DNA of 64,000 nt from Arcicella rosea. Lineage in GTDB: Bacteria > Bacteroidota > Bacteroidia > Cytophagales > Spirosomataceae. Made by a program: the position numbers and the translations under genes. Below are positions 34,373 through 43,037 of the stretch, in pieces. The stretch lies in NCBI RefSeq assembly GCF_014204325.1, contig NZ_JACHKT010000012.1, positions 62,001-126,000 on the forward strand, in the 5' to 3' direction. Positions within the stretch are counted from its first letter, which is position 1, and every line of letters begins with the position of its first letter. The notes under the pieces were generated by a model that was given only the letters and a program-made list of their open reading frames with translations, had not been told where the DNA came from and did no database searches.

Positions 34373-35383
34373 ATGATAACATCAGCACAATTAAAAGCAA
34401 GCGTTCTAACAGTAAATTCAGCAAATTTCGATGCTTTGGCTTTGGATATTTTCCGTTTTCAAGCACAAAATAATATTACTTACGCAAAATACTTAAAAAA
34501 TCTTCAAGTTGATGTATCAATATTGCAGTCAATTCAAGACATTCCTTTTTTACCAATAGAATTTTTCAAGACTCAAACCATTTTAACTGGCGATATTGAG
34601 CCTAAAGTTATCTTTGAAAGTAGCGGAACGACTGGACAAAATACTTCAAGACATTTAGTAGCCGACCCTGATTTTTACTTGCAAATTGCTGAACAAATCT
34701 TTGAAAAGTTTTATGGAAAACTGTCAGATTTTACCATTTTGGCTTTACTTCCCTCCTATCTTGAGCGAAATAATTCTTCTTTGGTTTATATGGTTGAGCA
34801 TTTTATTCAACAAAGTAAATCGTCTGATTCTGGTTTTTATTTGAATAATTATCAAGAATTAGGAGCAACGATGCAACGTATTTCGACAGAAAATCCTGAT
34901 AAAAAAATCCTATTAATCGGTGTTACTTTTGGTTTGTTAGATTTTGCCGAAGCTGGCTTAGATTTATTTTTTTTACAAGATTTCAATAATTTAATCGTAA
35001 TGGAAACAGGCGGCATGAAAGGGAGAAGAAAGGAATTATTGCGAGAAGAAGTACACGAAATTTTAACAAAAGCTTTTGCTGTCGATAAAATTCATTCTGA
35101 ATATGGCATGACGGAATTACTTTCGCAAGGCTACTCTTTTGGCGATGGTATTTTTGATTTACCTGCTTCGATGAAGATTTTATTACGTGATGTTAACGAC
35201 CCATTTAATGTTGAAAATCAACATAGAGGAGGCATCAACGTGATTGATTTAGCCAATGTAGATTCCTGTTCGTTTATAGAAACTAAGGATTTGGGTTCTT
35301 TTGCCACAGGAAATCAACAATTTAGGGTATTGGGCAGATTCGACAATTCGGATATTCGTGGTTGTAATTTGATGATTATGTAA
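34373..35383 (+). CDS. LuxE/PaaK-family acyl-protein synthetase-like protein
   Basis: The 336-residue protein belongs to the adenylate-forming superfamily. The phosphate-binding loop FESSGTTGQNTSRH is near residue 85, and EYGMTELLSQGY near 245 is the A5-like substrate motif. LuxE relatives activate a fatty or aryl acid as AMP-ester; in Bacteroidota this type is often found near surface-sugar or lipid genes, but no such partner is adjacent here. Its stop directly abuts the convergent moaE stop with no spacer. Confidence 0.8.
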   Translation: MITSAQLKASVLTVNSANFDALALDIFRFQAQNNITYAKYLKNLQVDVSILQSIQDIPFLPIEFFKTQTILTGDIEPKVIFESSGTTGQNTSRHLVADPDFYLQIAEQIFEKFYGKLSDFTILALLPSYLERNNSSLVYMVEHFIQQSKSSDSGFYLNNYQELGATMQRISTENPDKKILLIGVTFGLLDFAEAGLDLFFLQDFNNLIVMETGGMKGRRKELLREEVHEILTKAFAVDKIHSEYGMTELLSQGYSFGDGIFDLPASMKILLRDVNDPFNVENQHRGGINVIDLANVDSCSFIETKDLGSFATGNQQFRVLGRFDNSDIRGCNLMIM

Positions 35384-35794
35384 TTACGGATGAGCTTCCA
35401 ACCATTCTTCGCCATCTTGGTAAACTTCTCTTTTCCAGATAGGTACTACTTGTTTCAACGTATCAATCAGCCACTCACAAGCCTCGAATGATGCTTTACG
35501 ATGTGGCGTAGAAACGGCAATTACTACGGCTACATCACCGATTTCTAACACACCTTTGCGGTGAACCATTACTACTTTTTCTATTTCCCATTTTTCACAA
35601 GCTTGGTCGGCAAGTTCTTGCATTTTTTTGATTGCCATCGAATCATAAGTTTCAAAAATGAGTCGAACGACCTCTTTTTGTTTATTATGATTTCTGACTG
35701 TTCCGATAAATACATCCACCGCTCCCGCACGTTCAGACTGTGCGGCATCAATGCAAGCTTGAATATCAATGGCTTTATCGGCTATTTGTATCAT
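35384..35794 (-). CDS. moaE: Molybdopterin synthase catalytic subunit
   Basis: MoaE transfers sulfur from MoaD thiocarboxylate to precursor Z to make molybdopterin. The 136-residue protein has the family core: GAVDVFIGTVRNHN near residue 25, VMVHRKGVLEIGDVAVVIAV, the STPHRKASFEACEWLID segment, and the catalytic lysines of VPIWKREVYQDGEEW. It stands alone; moaD and the other moa genes are not in this window. Confidence 0.93.
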   Translation of the reverse strand: MIQIADKAIDIQACIDAAQSERAGAVDVFIGTVRNHNKQKEVVRLIFETYDSMAIKKMQELADQACEKWEIEKVVMVHRKGVLEIGDVAVVIAVSTPHRKASFEACEWLIDTLKQVVPIWKREVYQDGEEWLEAHP

Positions 35795-35843
35795 TTTAGT
35801 TGTGAGTTGTGAATTGTGAGCGGTCCGCCGATGCGGTGATGAA

Positions 35844-35886
35844 TTAGTGAATTAAAATACTGAAATACAATACTTTAATTCACTAA
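35844..35886. repeat. Inverted repeat between moaE and folA
   Basis: TTAGTGAATTAAA (35844-35856) pairs perfectly with TTTAATTCACTAA (35874-35886). The sequence belongs to the AGTGATTTAGTGA-like repeats seen near 40.9, 41.5 and 44.2 kb. Confidence 0.6.
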
Positions 35887-35958
35887 GTAATGTCATTAAT
35901 GATACTTATTATTGAACATTTGTTATTAAAACAATCTTCAAATCAACACATCTTCAAA

Positions 35959-36447
35959 TCATTTCTCTAATTCCACAAAAGAGTATTTGTATAAATGTTT
36001 TTCGTCAATATTGTGGTCGATTCGGTTTGCTTCTTCCCAAAGTTCTTTGTCAATTGCTGGGAAAAAAGTATCGCCTTCAAAGCTATGATGTACTTCTGTC
36101 AAGTAAATTGTATCTGCAAAAGGCAAAGCCAAACGATAAATTTCTGCTCCGCCAATAATAAAAGCTTCGTTTTCTTCTATTTCGTTGGCGGCTTCGATGG
36201 CTTCTTCCAAAGAATGAACCGTAATGCAACCTTCAATTTGAAATTCAGGATTTTTAGTAATGATAATAGAAGTACGGTTCGGCAAAGGCTTTCCGATAGA
36301 TTCAAAAGTTTTACGACCCATGATAATCGGATGCCCCGAAGTAAGTCTTTTAAACATTTTTAAATCTTCTGGCAAACGCCAAATCAACTGATTATTATGT
36401 CCGATAACGCCATTTTCAGCAACGGCAACGATGATTGATAATTTCAA
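35959..36447 (-). CDS. folA: Dihydrofolate reductase
   Basis: The enzyme reduces dihydrofolate with NADPH. The 162-residue protein shows the standard N-terminus LSIIVAVAENGVIGHNNQLIWRLPEDLKMF with the catalytic acid in LPED, GHPIIMGRKTFESIG for NADPH binding, and IIGGAEIYRLALPFADTIYLTEV. It starts 18 bases after purU, so the two folate-pathway genes probably share a transcript. Confidence 0.96.
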   Translation of the reverse strand: MKLSIIVAVAENGVIGHNNQLIWRLPEDLKMFKRLTSGHPIIMGRKTFESIGKPLPNRTSIIITKNPEFQIEGCITVHSLEEAIEAANEIEENEAFIIGGAEIYRLALPFADTIYLTEVHHSFEGDTFFPAIDKELWEEANRIDHNIDEKHLYKYSFVELEK

Positions 36448-36465
36448 TGCAGTTTTATTTAATTT

Positions 36466-37302
36466 TTACTCAAAAATAATCGTCTTATTTCCATGAATAA
36501 ACACTCTATCTTCAAAGACTAATTTTAGGGCTTTTGCCAATACGATTTTCTCTACGTCACGTCCAGCCTGAGCCATTTCTAAAGCATTTTTAGTATGATT
36601 GACACGAGTAATATCTTGGAAAATGATTGGACCTTCATCCAAATCATCCGTTACAAAATGTGCTGTTGCACCAATGATTTTCACACCTCTCATATATGCC
36701 TGTTTATAAGGATTTGCTCCAATAAATGCAGGCAAGAATGAATGATGAATATTAACAACTTTCTTTCTAAACTTCTCAGTAAACTCATGCGTAAGTATTC
36801 GCATAAATTTGGCTAAAATTAAATAATCTGGCGAATAACTTCTTACTAATTCTTCAATCTGCTTCTCATGCTCAGCACGAGTAATACCTTCTGCTGGAAT
36901 GTAATGAAAAGGAATATTAAACTTTTCAGTAAGCGGACGCAATACTTCATGATTGCCAATGACAGCCAAAATATTGAAAGGTAAATCTTTGAATTCATTG
37001 CGAATCAATAAATCAGACAAACAATGATGCTCCTTTGTTACCAACACCACAACGTCTTTTACTTGCTTGGTCGAAAGGTCGATATTAGCAGTACTTGGCA
37101 AAATTCCTCTTAGTCCGTCTTCAATTCTTTCTGGGTCGCAATCACCCGAAAAAGCCACACGCATGAAAAATAGATTATTGTCTATATCTACAAATTCGTC
37201 GGTACGTTCAATATTGAGATTGTTGAAAAAAAGTACTCCTGTAATTTTATGAACAAGTCCTTTTTCGTCAGGACAATCAATTCTTAATATATAATCAGTC
37301 AT
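36466..37302 (-). CDS. purU: Formyltetrahydrofolate deformylase
   Basis: PurU hydrolyses 10-formyl-THF to formate and THF. The 278-residue protein has an N-terminal ACT domain (ILRIDCPDEKGLVHKITGVL) and a formyl-transferase-type hydrolase domain with the catalytic HHSFLPAFIGANPY region and the aspartate of TDDLDEGPIIFQD. Length is as expected. It lies 12 bases from the GNAT gene upstream and 18 from folA downstream, suggesting a three-gene operon. Confidence 0.95.
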   Translation of the reverse strand: MTDYILRIDCPDEKGLVHKITGVLFFNNLNIERTDEFVDIDNNLFFMRVAFSGDCDPERIEDGLRGILPSTANIDLSTKQVKDVVVLVTKEHHCLSDLLIRNEFKDLPFNILAVIGNHEVLRPLTEKFNIPFHYIPAEGITRAEHEKQIEELVRSYSPDYLILAKFMRILTHEFTEKFRKKVVNIHHSFLPAFIGANPYKQAYMRGVKIIGATAHFVTDDLDEGPIIFQDITRVNHTKNALEMAQAGRDVEKIVLAKALKLVFEDRVFIHGNKTIIFE

Positions 37303-37314
37303 TTTTAATGAATA

Positions 37315-37731
37315 TTAAATCTGGGTTTTCAATGTTTTACTCATCTTCACAAACTCGATTCCATCTTTTGTCCAAGTGTCTGAGACGATTTCAAAGCCAA
37401 ATTTTTGATAAAAAGGATAAGCAGTTATTCTGGCATTGCACCAGAGGGTTTTTATATGTTGTTTTTCACATTCGTGAATCAAGAAATTTAATAAAGCCGA
37501 ACCATGTCCTTTGCCTTGGTGAATTACTTGAGTTGCAAATTTTCTGAATTGTGCATTGTCATTTTCTATAAATAAAGAGACGATTGAAAGTAATTCATCA
37601 TTTTCAAATACGCCAAAATGTAAACCATTTTCATCTTCCTCCAATTGCACATAAGTAATTGGTTTGTCGGGCCACATTACGCTTTGTCGGATTGCCCAAG
37701 TATCGTTAGGACTTATTTTTTTGATTTCCAC
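37315..37731 (-). CDS. GNAT family N-acetyltransferase
   Basis: The 138-residue protein is a single GNAT domain. The acetyl-CoA loop is HQGKGHGSALLNFLIHECEKQ (R/Q-x-x-G-x-G/A type), followed by TLWCNARITAYPFYQKFGFEIVSDTW, which is typical of motif B. Substrate unknown. It is probably first gene of the GNAT-purU-folA run. Confidence 0.85.
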   Translation of the reverse strand: MEIKKISPNDTWAIRQSVMWPDKPITYVQLEEDENGLHFGVFENDELLSIVSLFIENDNAQFRKFATQVIHQGKGHGSALLNFLIHECEKQHIKTLWCNARITAYPFYQKFGFEIVSDTWTKDGIEFVKMSKTLKTQI

Positions 37732-37831
37732 AAATAAAATTGATTAAAATCATTTTTGGGTAAATGTGCTATCAAAGAAGTGTGAAAACAATATTGATTG
37801 TGTTAAACCAACGTTTTTCCCTTCTGAAAGA

Positions 37832-37917
37832 CCTTACTTTTCTTTTCTTGACAAAAGAAAAGTAACAAAAGAAAGTCAAGAAATTCTAAACTCGCTTCGC
37901 TCAAACAGTAGAATTTC
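37832..37917. repeat. Dispersed hairpin element, copy 3
   Basis: This copy lacks the GC-rich insert. The inner stem is GAAATTCTA/TAGAATTTC around the same loop AACTCGCTTCGCTCAAACAG. Confidence 0.85.
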
Positions 37918-38242
37918 AGAAAATTGCTGACGCAAAATTATTTTACATACTGATCTTCAATATTTTAATATAGAATACTTTTAATTATATTAATATATTT
38001 CCACTTCTTTAAATAGCTAATTAAAATACAAAGTAAGTAGATTAATTCTTATTATTTTCAAAGCATTTGTTACTATTTTGGTTAAAATGGCATTTTCAGT
38101 TAAAAATCAAATATTCGGTTCTTATTGAGCCTGATTTTCAATATTTTTATTTTTTGGCACTAAAAATTGTATTTTTTTCAAGCACAAGTCAATCTATATA
38201 GAATTTAGGGAAACAAAACACATTCCGTATTAATTCATTGAT
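37918..38242. other. AT-rich leader region before icd
   Basis: No gene is seen. A tail TTGCTGACGC directly after the hairpin element also follows copy 2. The rest is plain AT-rich sequence up to the icd -7 box. Confidence 0.5.
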
Positions 38243-38250
38243 TACCTTTG
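38243..38250 (+). promoter_or_regulatory. Probable -7 box for icd
   Basis: TACCTTTG matches TAnnTTTG. It lies inside a 32-codon in-frame extension upstream of the conserved ATG and so argues against that extension. Confidence 0.5.
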
Positions 38251-38333
38251 CCCAAAAATCATTCTTTAATAAAAAGAAAATTGAATTAATTCAATCAATT
38301 AAAGTTCAAAATTCCCAATTAGCATATTTCACA

Positions 38334-39566
38334 ATGGAAAAAATTAAAGTTGCGAACCCTGTCGTTGAATTAGATGGCGACGAAATGACTCGAATTATCT
38401 GGAAATTCATCAAGGATAAATTGATTACTCCTTACTTAGATGTAGATATTAAATACTACGATTTAGGAATGGAATACCGTGACGAAACTAACGACCAAGT
38501 AACAATTGATGCTGCAAATGCTATCAAACAATACGGTGTTGGTATCAAATGTGCTACAATCACGCCAGACGAACAACGTGTTGAAGAGTTCGGCTTGAAA
38601 CAAATGTGGAAATCGCCAAATGGAACAATCCGTAACATCTTGGATGGTACTGTTTTCCGTGAGCCAATCGTTTGTGCTAACGTTCCAAGATTAGTACCAA
38701 ACTGGACAGCTCCAATCATGATTGGTCGTCACGCTTTTGGTGATCAATATAGAGCTACTGACTTCTTAACAAAAGGAAAAGGTAAATTAACAGTTACTTT
38801 CACACCTGAAGATGGTTCTGAGCCACAAACTTTTGAGGTATTCAACTTCAAAAACGACGGTGTAGCGTTAACAATGTACAACACTGACGAGTCTATCCGT
38901 GGATTTGCTCACTCATGTTTTAACATGGCATTAAGCAAAGGATGGCCTTTATATTTATCAACTAAAAACACCATCTTGAAAAAATACGATGGTCGTTTCA
39001 AAGATATTTTTGAAGAAATCTACCAAGCAGATTACAAAGCACAATACGAAGCAGCAGGTATCACTTACGAACACCGTTTGATTGATGACATGGTGGCTTC
39101 TGCTTTGAAATGGAATGGTAATTTCGTTTGGGCTTGTAAAAACTACGATGGCGACGTTCAGTCTGATACTGTTGCTCAAGGTTTCGGTTCATTAGGTTTG
39201 ATGACTTCAGTATTGATTACTCCAGACGGAAAAACAATGGAAGCTGAAGCTGCACACGGAACTGTTACTCGTCACTACCGTGAACACCAAAAAGGAAGAC
39301 CAACATCTACTAACCCAATCGCTTCTATTTTCGCTTGGACTCGTGGTTTAGAATTCCGTGGTAAATTAGACGATAACCAAGAATTAATCAACTTCTCTCA
39401 AACTTTAGAAAAAGTTTGTGTTGAAACGGTTGAATCTGGTAAAATGACGAAAGATTTAGCTGTTTGTATTTACGGAAATAAAGTAAATCATGGCGAACAT
39501 TATTTATATACTGAAGAATTCTTAGCTGCAATAGATGAAAATCTTAAAGCTGCTTTGGCGAAGTAA
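38334..39566 (+). CDS. icd: NADP-dependent isocitrate dehydrogenase (homodimeric, IDH1-like)
   Basis: This TCA-cycle enzyme converts isocitrate to 2-oxoglutarate and makes NADPH. From ATG 38334 the protein is 410 residues, [23 protein letters not shown], exactly the start of the eukaryote-like type II NADP-IDH family. [19 protein letters not shown] (substrate), [28 protein letters not shown] (metal and substrate) and [10 protein letters not shown] (NADP) are all present. A TTG start 32 codons upstream only adds sequence with no family match. Codon use looks strongly optimised (many AAC, GGT, CGT), fitting high expression. Confidence 0.96.
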   Translation: MEKIKVANPVVELDGDEMTRIIWKFIKDKLITPYLDVDIKYYDLGMEYRDETNDQVTIDAANAIKQYGVGIKCATITPDEQRVEEFGLKQMWKSPNGTIRNILDGTVFREPIVCANVPRLVPNWTAPIMIGRHAFGDQYRATDFLTKGKGKLTVTFTPEDGSEPQTFEVFNFKNDGVALTMYNTDESIRGFAHSCFNMALSKGWPLYLSTKNTILKKYDGRFKDIFEEIYQADYKAQYEAAGITYEHRLIDDMVASALKWNGNFVWACKNYDGDVQSDTVAQGFGSLGLMTSVLITPDGKTMEAEAAHGTVTRHYREHQKGRPTSTNPIASIFAWTRGLEFRGKLDDNQELINFSQTLEKVCVETVESGKMTKDLAVCIYGNKVNHGEHYLYTEEFLAAIDENLKAALAK

Positions 39567-39586
39567 TTTTTGTTTTTTCAATATTA

Positions 39587-39626
39587 AAAGAGGGCAAAGT
39601 CTTAATGATTTTGTCCTCTTTGTTTT
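39587..39626 (+). terminator. Terminator after icd
   Basis: AAAAGAGGGCAAA pairs with TTTTGTCCTCTTT with one offset and is followed by a T-rich stretch, 20 bases beyond the stop. Confidence 0.7.
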
Positions 39627-39642
39627 CTACCACTTCTTTCTT

Positions 39643-40926
39643 CTAAACAAAATGAATGGTAAATTCTGTTATGTTTTCTTCATTGGTTTGTAAGGAAAAA
39701 GTAAAGCCATGATTATTTAAAATTTCTCTGCAAAGCATTAATCCTATTCCTTGTCCTTCGGGTTTATCGCTGAAAAATGGCGTAAACAATTGTTGCTCAA
39801 TAGTTTTGGGAATGGGTTTGCCGTTATTACTGATAAGTATTTGCGTATTACTAACGCTTACTTTTATTGTTTTTGCTGTATTTCCTTCACAAGCTTCAAT
39901 GGCATTTTTCAGGACATTCACCAAAACTTGTTCCATTTGTCCAACATCAACCGCTACTTGTTTAGGGTTTTCTTGATAAGTCGCTTGCAAGGAAATACCT
40001 TTTTGTTCCATCTGTAAACGCATCAATGCAACTGCATTGTTGACGATAGCACTCATACTTTTGAGTTCTTTATTAGGCAAAGGCAAACGTACAATATCGG
40101 CAAAACGTCGCATAAACAGGTTCAATCTATCATTTCGTTCAGTGGCTACGTTCAAGGCATTTTGTAAATCAGGTTCTTCGATATATTTTTTTGTAACATC
40201 TAAAATAGAATTCACTGCTCCAATCGAATTATTTACTTCATGTGCCATCATTCTAATTACTTTTCCATAGGCTTTCTTTTCTGTCGCCAGAATTTCTGTG
40301 GTGAGTTCTTCAATCAGTAAAAAAGGGCGAGCGAAACCTCTATCCATAAAAAAAGAACGCTGGATTTTATAAGTTGCCAAGCCGTTTAATTGTACTGTTT
40401 GGGCTTCTTTGTTTGCTAATAAAAGTAAATGTGGAATAATTGGATGCTGAATTTGGCTCAATGGAAAAATCGTAGTAAAGTATTCTGGCAAAGTAAAAAG
40501 CTCTTGTGCTTTAGGATTAGCTTTAGTAATATTTCCATCAAAATCTAAAATCATAATGGCAATCGGTGAAGCCTGAATCAGTTTTTCCAGAAAGAAATGT
40601 TGTTCCATTACTTGCAGGCGTTCGTTGCGAAGTTGGTCAATCATGGCATTATATACCGCAATCAATTCGTCCATTTCGTACTTGCCAACGGGTTTGAATT
40701 TCACTGCAAAATCTTGGTCTTTTATCGCCTCCGCTCCCATTAATAAGAATTTTAAAGGCTGAATAAAATCTTGATACAATTGTATAGCAATCACAATCGA
40801 AGCCAAAACCAAGATTTCGGAAAGGATAAAATAGAGTTTATTCTCATTCAAAAGCCGAAAAGTAAGGAAGATAATCACGGCATGAATGAGCGTAACAAAA
40901 AGGATATATTTGGCTTTTAGGGACAA
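39643..40926 (-). CDS. Sensor histidine kinase of the export cluster
   Basis: The 427-residue inner-membrane kinase has two N-terminal membrane helices with a very short loop between, a HAMP-like segment (FLLMGAEAIKDQDFAVKF), a PAS domain (ASPIAIMILDFDGNITKANPKAQELF), and a kinase core with the phospho-histidine in MAHEVNNSIG near 230, N box VLVNVLKNAIEAC, and G box GQGIGLMLCREILNNHG. The minimal outer loop suggests it senses within the membrane or cytoplasm. It pairs naturally with the NtrC-type regulator at 41560. Confidence 0.9.
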   Translation of the reverse strand: MSLKAKYILFVTLIHAVIIFLTFRLLNENKLYFILSEILVLASIVIAIQLYQDFIQPLKFLLMGAEAIKDQDFAVKFKPVGKYEMDELIAVYNAMIDQLRNERLQVMEQHFFLEKLIQASPIAIMILDFDGNITKANPKAQELFTLPEYFTTIFPLSQIQHPIIPHLLLLANKEAQTVQLNGLATYKIQRSFFMDRGFARPFLLIEELTTEILATEKKAYGKVIRMMAHEVNNSIGAVNSILDVTKKYIEEPDLQNALNVATERNDRLNLFMRRFADIVRLPLPNKELKSMSAIVNNAVALMRLQMEQKGISLQATYQENPKQVAVDVGQMEQVLVNVLKNAIEACEGNTAKTIKVSVSNTQILISNNGKPIPKTIEQQLFTPFFSDKPEGQGIGLMLCREILNNHGFTFSLQTNEENITEFTIHFV

Positions 40927-40929
40927 GAT

Positions 40930-41000
40930 TTTATTGAGTGATTTTCTATTGAGTGATTGAGCGAATGAGTGATTTAGTGATTTTATTAAATAGTAGCTTT
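40930..41000. repeat. AGTGATTTAGTGA-type repeats, left of the small membrane gene
   Basis: GAGTGATT occurs several times here, ending GAGTGATTTAGTGATTTTAT. The reverse complement follows at 41515-41575, on the other side of the 41089 gene. Confidence 0.6.
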
Positions 41001-41088
41001 AAATGAGTATTTAAATTGAAAGCACAAAGCCATAACTCAACATTCACCAACTCAAAATTTATCAAAACATTTACGGTAAAGCATTAAT

Positions 41089-41430
41089 TTAAAGTTCAAT
41101 AGGTTCAATTACTACTACAAACCAGATGAATGTAATTGTCAATAATAGTTGAACCCAAAGGTAGTAATTCGACTTTAAAAACAGTTTTTGTCTATAAAAT
41201 TTTAAGAATTGATACAGATTGAAGAAGGTTATTGGAATAAAAATTAGCCCTAAATGAATAAAATGATTTGTTTCTGTGTACATGAAACTATTGTCACCTT
41301 CTCCAAAAAATAGCATGGAAAATAGGGCATAACCATAATAAATGACGAACCAATACCCAACTTCAAAAGTCAATATTTTAATGAGAGGTAAAGAATCTAA
41401 TTTGTAGATTGAAAAACTATTGCGTTTCAT
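41089..41430 (-). CDS. Hypothetical small membrane protein inside the kinase/regulator pair
   Basis: The 113-residue protein has three hydrophobic segments and a basic loop FYRQKLFLKSNYY. I do not recognise it. It separates a response regulator from its likely kinase and is flanked by inverted simple repeats, so it may be an insertion into an older operon. No motif suggests a role in export. Confidence 0.6.
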   Translation of the reverse strand: MKRNSFSIYKLDSLPLIKILTFEVGYWFVIYYGYALFSMLFFGEGDNSFMYTETNHFIHLGLIFIPITFFNLYQFLKFYRQKLFLKSNYYLWVQLLLTITFIWFVVVIEPIEL

Positions 41431-41514
41431 AGCTTACATGGTTAAAATCAATTATAAAAAATATTTAGCGTTCACGCAGCCACTTTCCAATTTACTAAAA
41501 TCTGAATATCAAAT

Positions 41515-41575
41515 ACTTAAATCACTAAATCACAACTCACTCATTCACTCAATATAAAATCACTCAATAGCAAAG
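41515..41575. repeat. AGTGATTTAGTGA-type repeats, right of the small membrane gene
   Basis: AAATCACTAAATCAC and CACTCATTCACTCAAT recur, in the opposite orientation to the run at 40930-41000. The end overlaps the last codons of the regulator gene. Confidence 0.6.
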
Positions 41576-42933
41576 GGTATATTAAACTTCTCCAACCGTC
41601 GATATAAGGCAAAGCGAGTGATGCCGAGGGAACGGGCTACTTTTGAAATTTTGTTTTGATGAAAAGCCATCGCTCGTTGAATCATCAATAATTCCATTTC
41701 ATCCAAGGTCATCGTTCCTACTTCTGGCAACGTATTTTTGTTGCTGGGCGAAGTATTGATAGATATATTTTGTTGAAAATCCTCAATCGTTAGTTCGTCT
41801 TTGGGCGTTAGTAAAATGGTTTTTTCTACCAAATTTTTCAGTTGTCTGATGTTTCCCGGCAAAGGTAAGGTTTTGAGCCAATGGATTGCTTTCGGTGAAA
41901 TACTTAAATTCGGACGCTCGTAAATGGTTTTTAAATTATTGGCAAAGTAAATTGCCAAGGCTGCAATATCTTCAGGTCTTTCACGCAAAGCGGGTAATTT
42001 TACTGAGATAAGATTGATTCTGTAAAACAAATCTTCCCGAAAAGTATTGTTCGCCACCATTTCTTCTAAATTACGATTGGTTGCACAAATTACTCTTACA
42101 TCCACAGTTTTACTTTTGCTACTTCCCAAAGGTTCAAAGGTTCTATCTTGCAAAACTCTGAGTAATTTCACTTGGCTCGACAAATCTAAATCTCCAATTT
42201 CATCCAAAAAGATTGTGCCTTTATTCGCCAATTCAAAACGCCCAATTCTATCCGATTTTGCATCTGTAAATGCTCCACGAGTATGTCCAAACAATTCGCT
42301 CTCAAACAACGTAGCCGAAACGCCGCCTAAATTTACTTTGACAAAAGGCTTATGTCGCCGTTTGCTATTTTGATGGATAGCCTCCGCAATCAATTCTTTA
42401 CCTGTTCCACTTTCGCCAGTAATCAACACAGGTGCGTCGGTAATGGCTACTCTGCCGATGGTTTCAAGGATTGCTAAAAGCTTTGGGTCGTTGCCGACGA
42501 TGTGTTCAAATTGGTATTGTTGGTCTAATTTTTTACGATTGGGCGATTGTATTTTCTGTTGAGAAAGATTTAAAATCGTGTTGATAGACTGAATAATGTA
42601 GTCATTCTGCCAAGGTTTTGTCACAAAATCTTTTGCTCCTAATTTCATCCCTTCTACTGCCAAATTGATTGTTCCCCAACCCGTTAGCAAAATCACAGCA
42701 ATATTTGGGAAAGTATGACGAATGATTTTCAAGGCTTTCATCCCTTCGTCACCAGAAGTTTCGATAGAAAAATTGAGGTCAAGTATAATCAACTCTGGCT
42801 GAAATTCTTCGATAACATCCATTGCTAAAACAGGTGAAGAGCAAGTCTTCACCTGAAAGCCTTCTTGCCGAAGCATCAACGAAAGTGATGTCTGCACAGC
42901 AAAATCGTCGTCTATGATAAGGATTTTGTTCAT
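41560..42933 (-). CDS. Sigma-54-dependent NtrC-family response regulator
   Basis: The 457-residue activator has a receiver domain (ILIIDDDFAVQ, phospho-Asp in ELIILDLNF, Lys in FVTKPW), an AAA+ sigma-54 interaction domain with Walker A ITGESGTGKELIAEAI, the GAFTGA loop in the variant GAFTDA, Walker B IFLDEIGDL, and a Fis-type helix-turn-helix (KVARSLGITRFALYRRLEKF). It should activate sigma-54 promoters when phosphorylated by the 39643 kinase. A candidate target is the sigma-54-like site at 49006. Confidence 0.93.
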   Translation of the reverse strand: MNKILIIDDDFAVQTSLSLMLRQEGFQVKTCSSPVLAMDVIEEFQPELIILDLNFSIETSGDEGMKALKIIRHTFPNIAVILLTGWGTINLAVEGMKLGAKDFVTKPWQNDYIIQSINTILNLSQQKIQSPNRKKLDQQYQFEHIVGNDPKLLAILETIGRVAITDAPVLITGESGTGKELIAEAIHQNSKRRHKPFVKVNLGGVSATLFESELFGHTRGAFTDAKSDRIGRFELANKGTIFLDEIGDLDLSSQVKLLRVLQDRTFEPLGSSKSKTVDVRVICATNRNLEEMVANNTFREDLFYRINLISVKLPALRERPEDIAALAIYFANNLKTIYERPNLSISPKAIHWLKTLPLPGNIRQLKNLVEKTILLTPKDELTIEDFQQNISINTSPSNKNTLPEVGTMTLDEMELLMIQRAMAFHQNKISKVARSLGITRFALYRRLEKFNIPFAIE

Positions 42934-42954
42934 TTTTTATAGGTTATCGGCATT

Positions 42955-43030
42955 CGGACATCGGATTTCGGATTTAAGATAATACGATTTCAGCACTAAA
43001 GCCGAAAGATGATTTCCGACATCCGAAATC
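42955..43030. repeat. Inverted CGGATTTCGGA-type repeat between regulator and permease
   Basis: CATCGGATTTCGGATT at the left is matched by GACATCCGAAATCC at the right. A related stretch (ATCCGATAGCCGAAGTCCGA) lies near 44326-44348, after the second permease. Confidence 0.5.
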
Positions 43031-43037
43031 CATAAAG

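Noticed and set aside
38238-38333. 32-codon N-terminal extension of icd from a TTG
   Set aside because: It overlaps a TAnnTTTG box and precedes the conserved ATG that gives the family's usual start.
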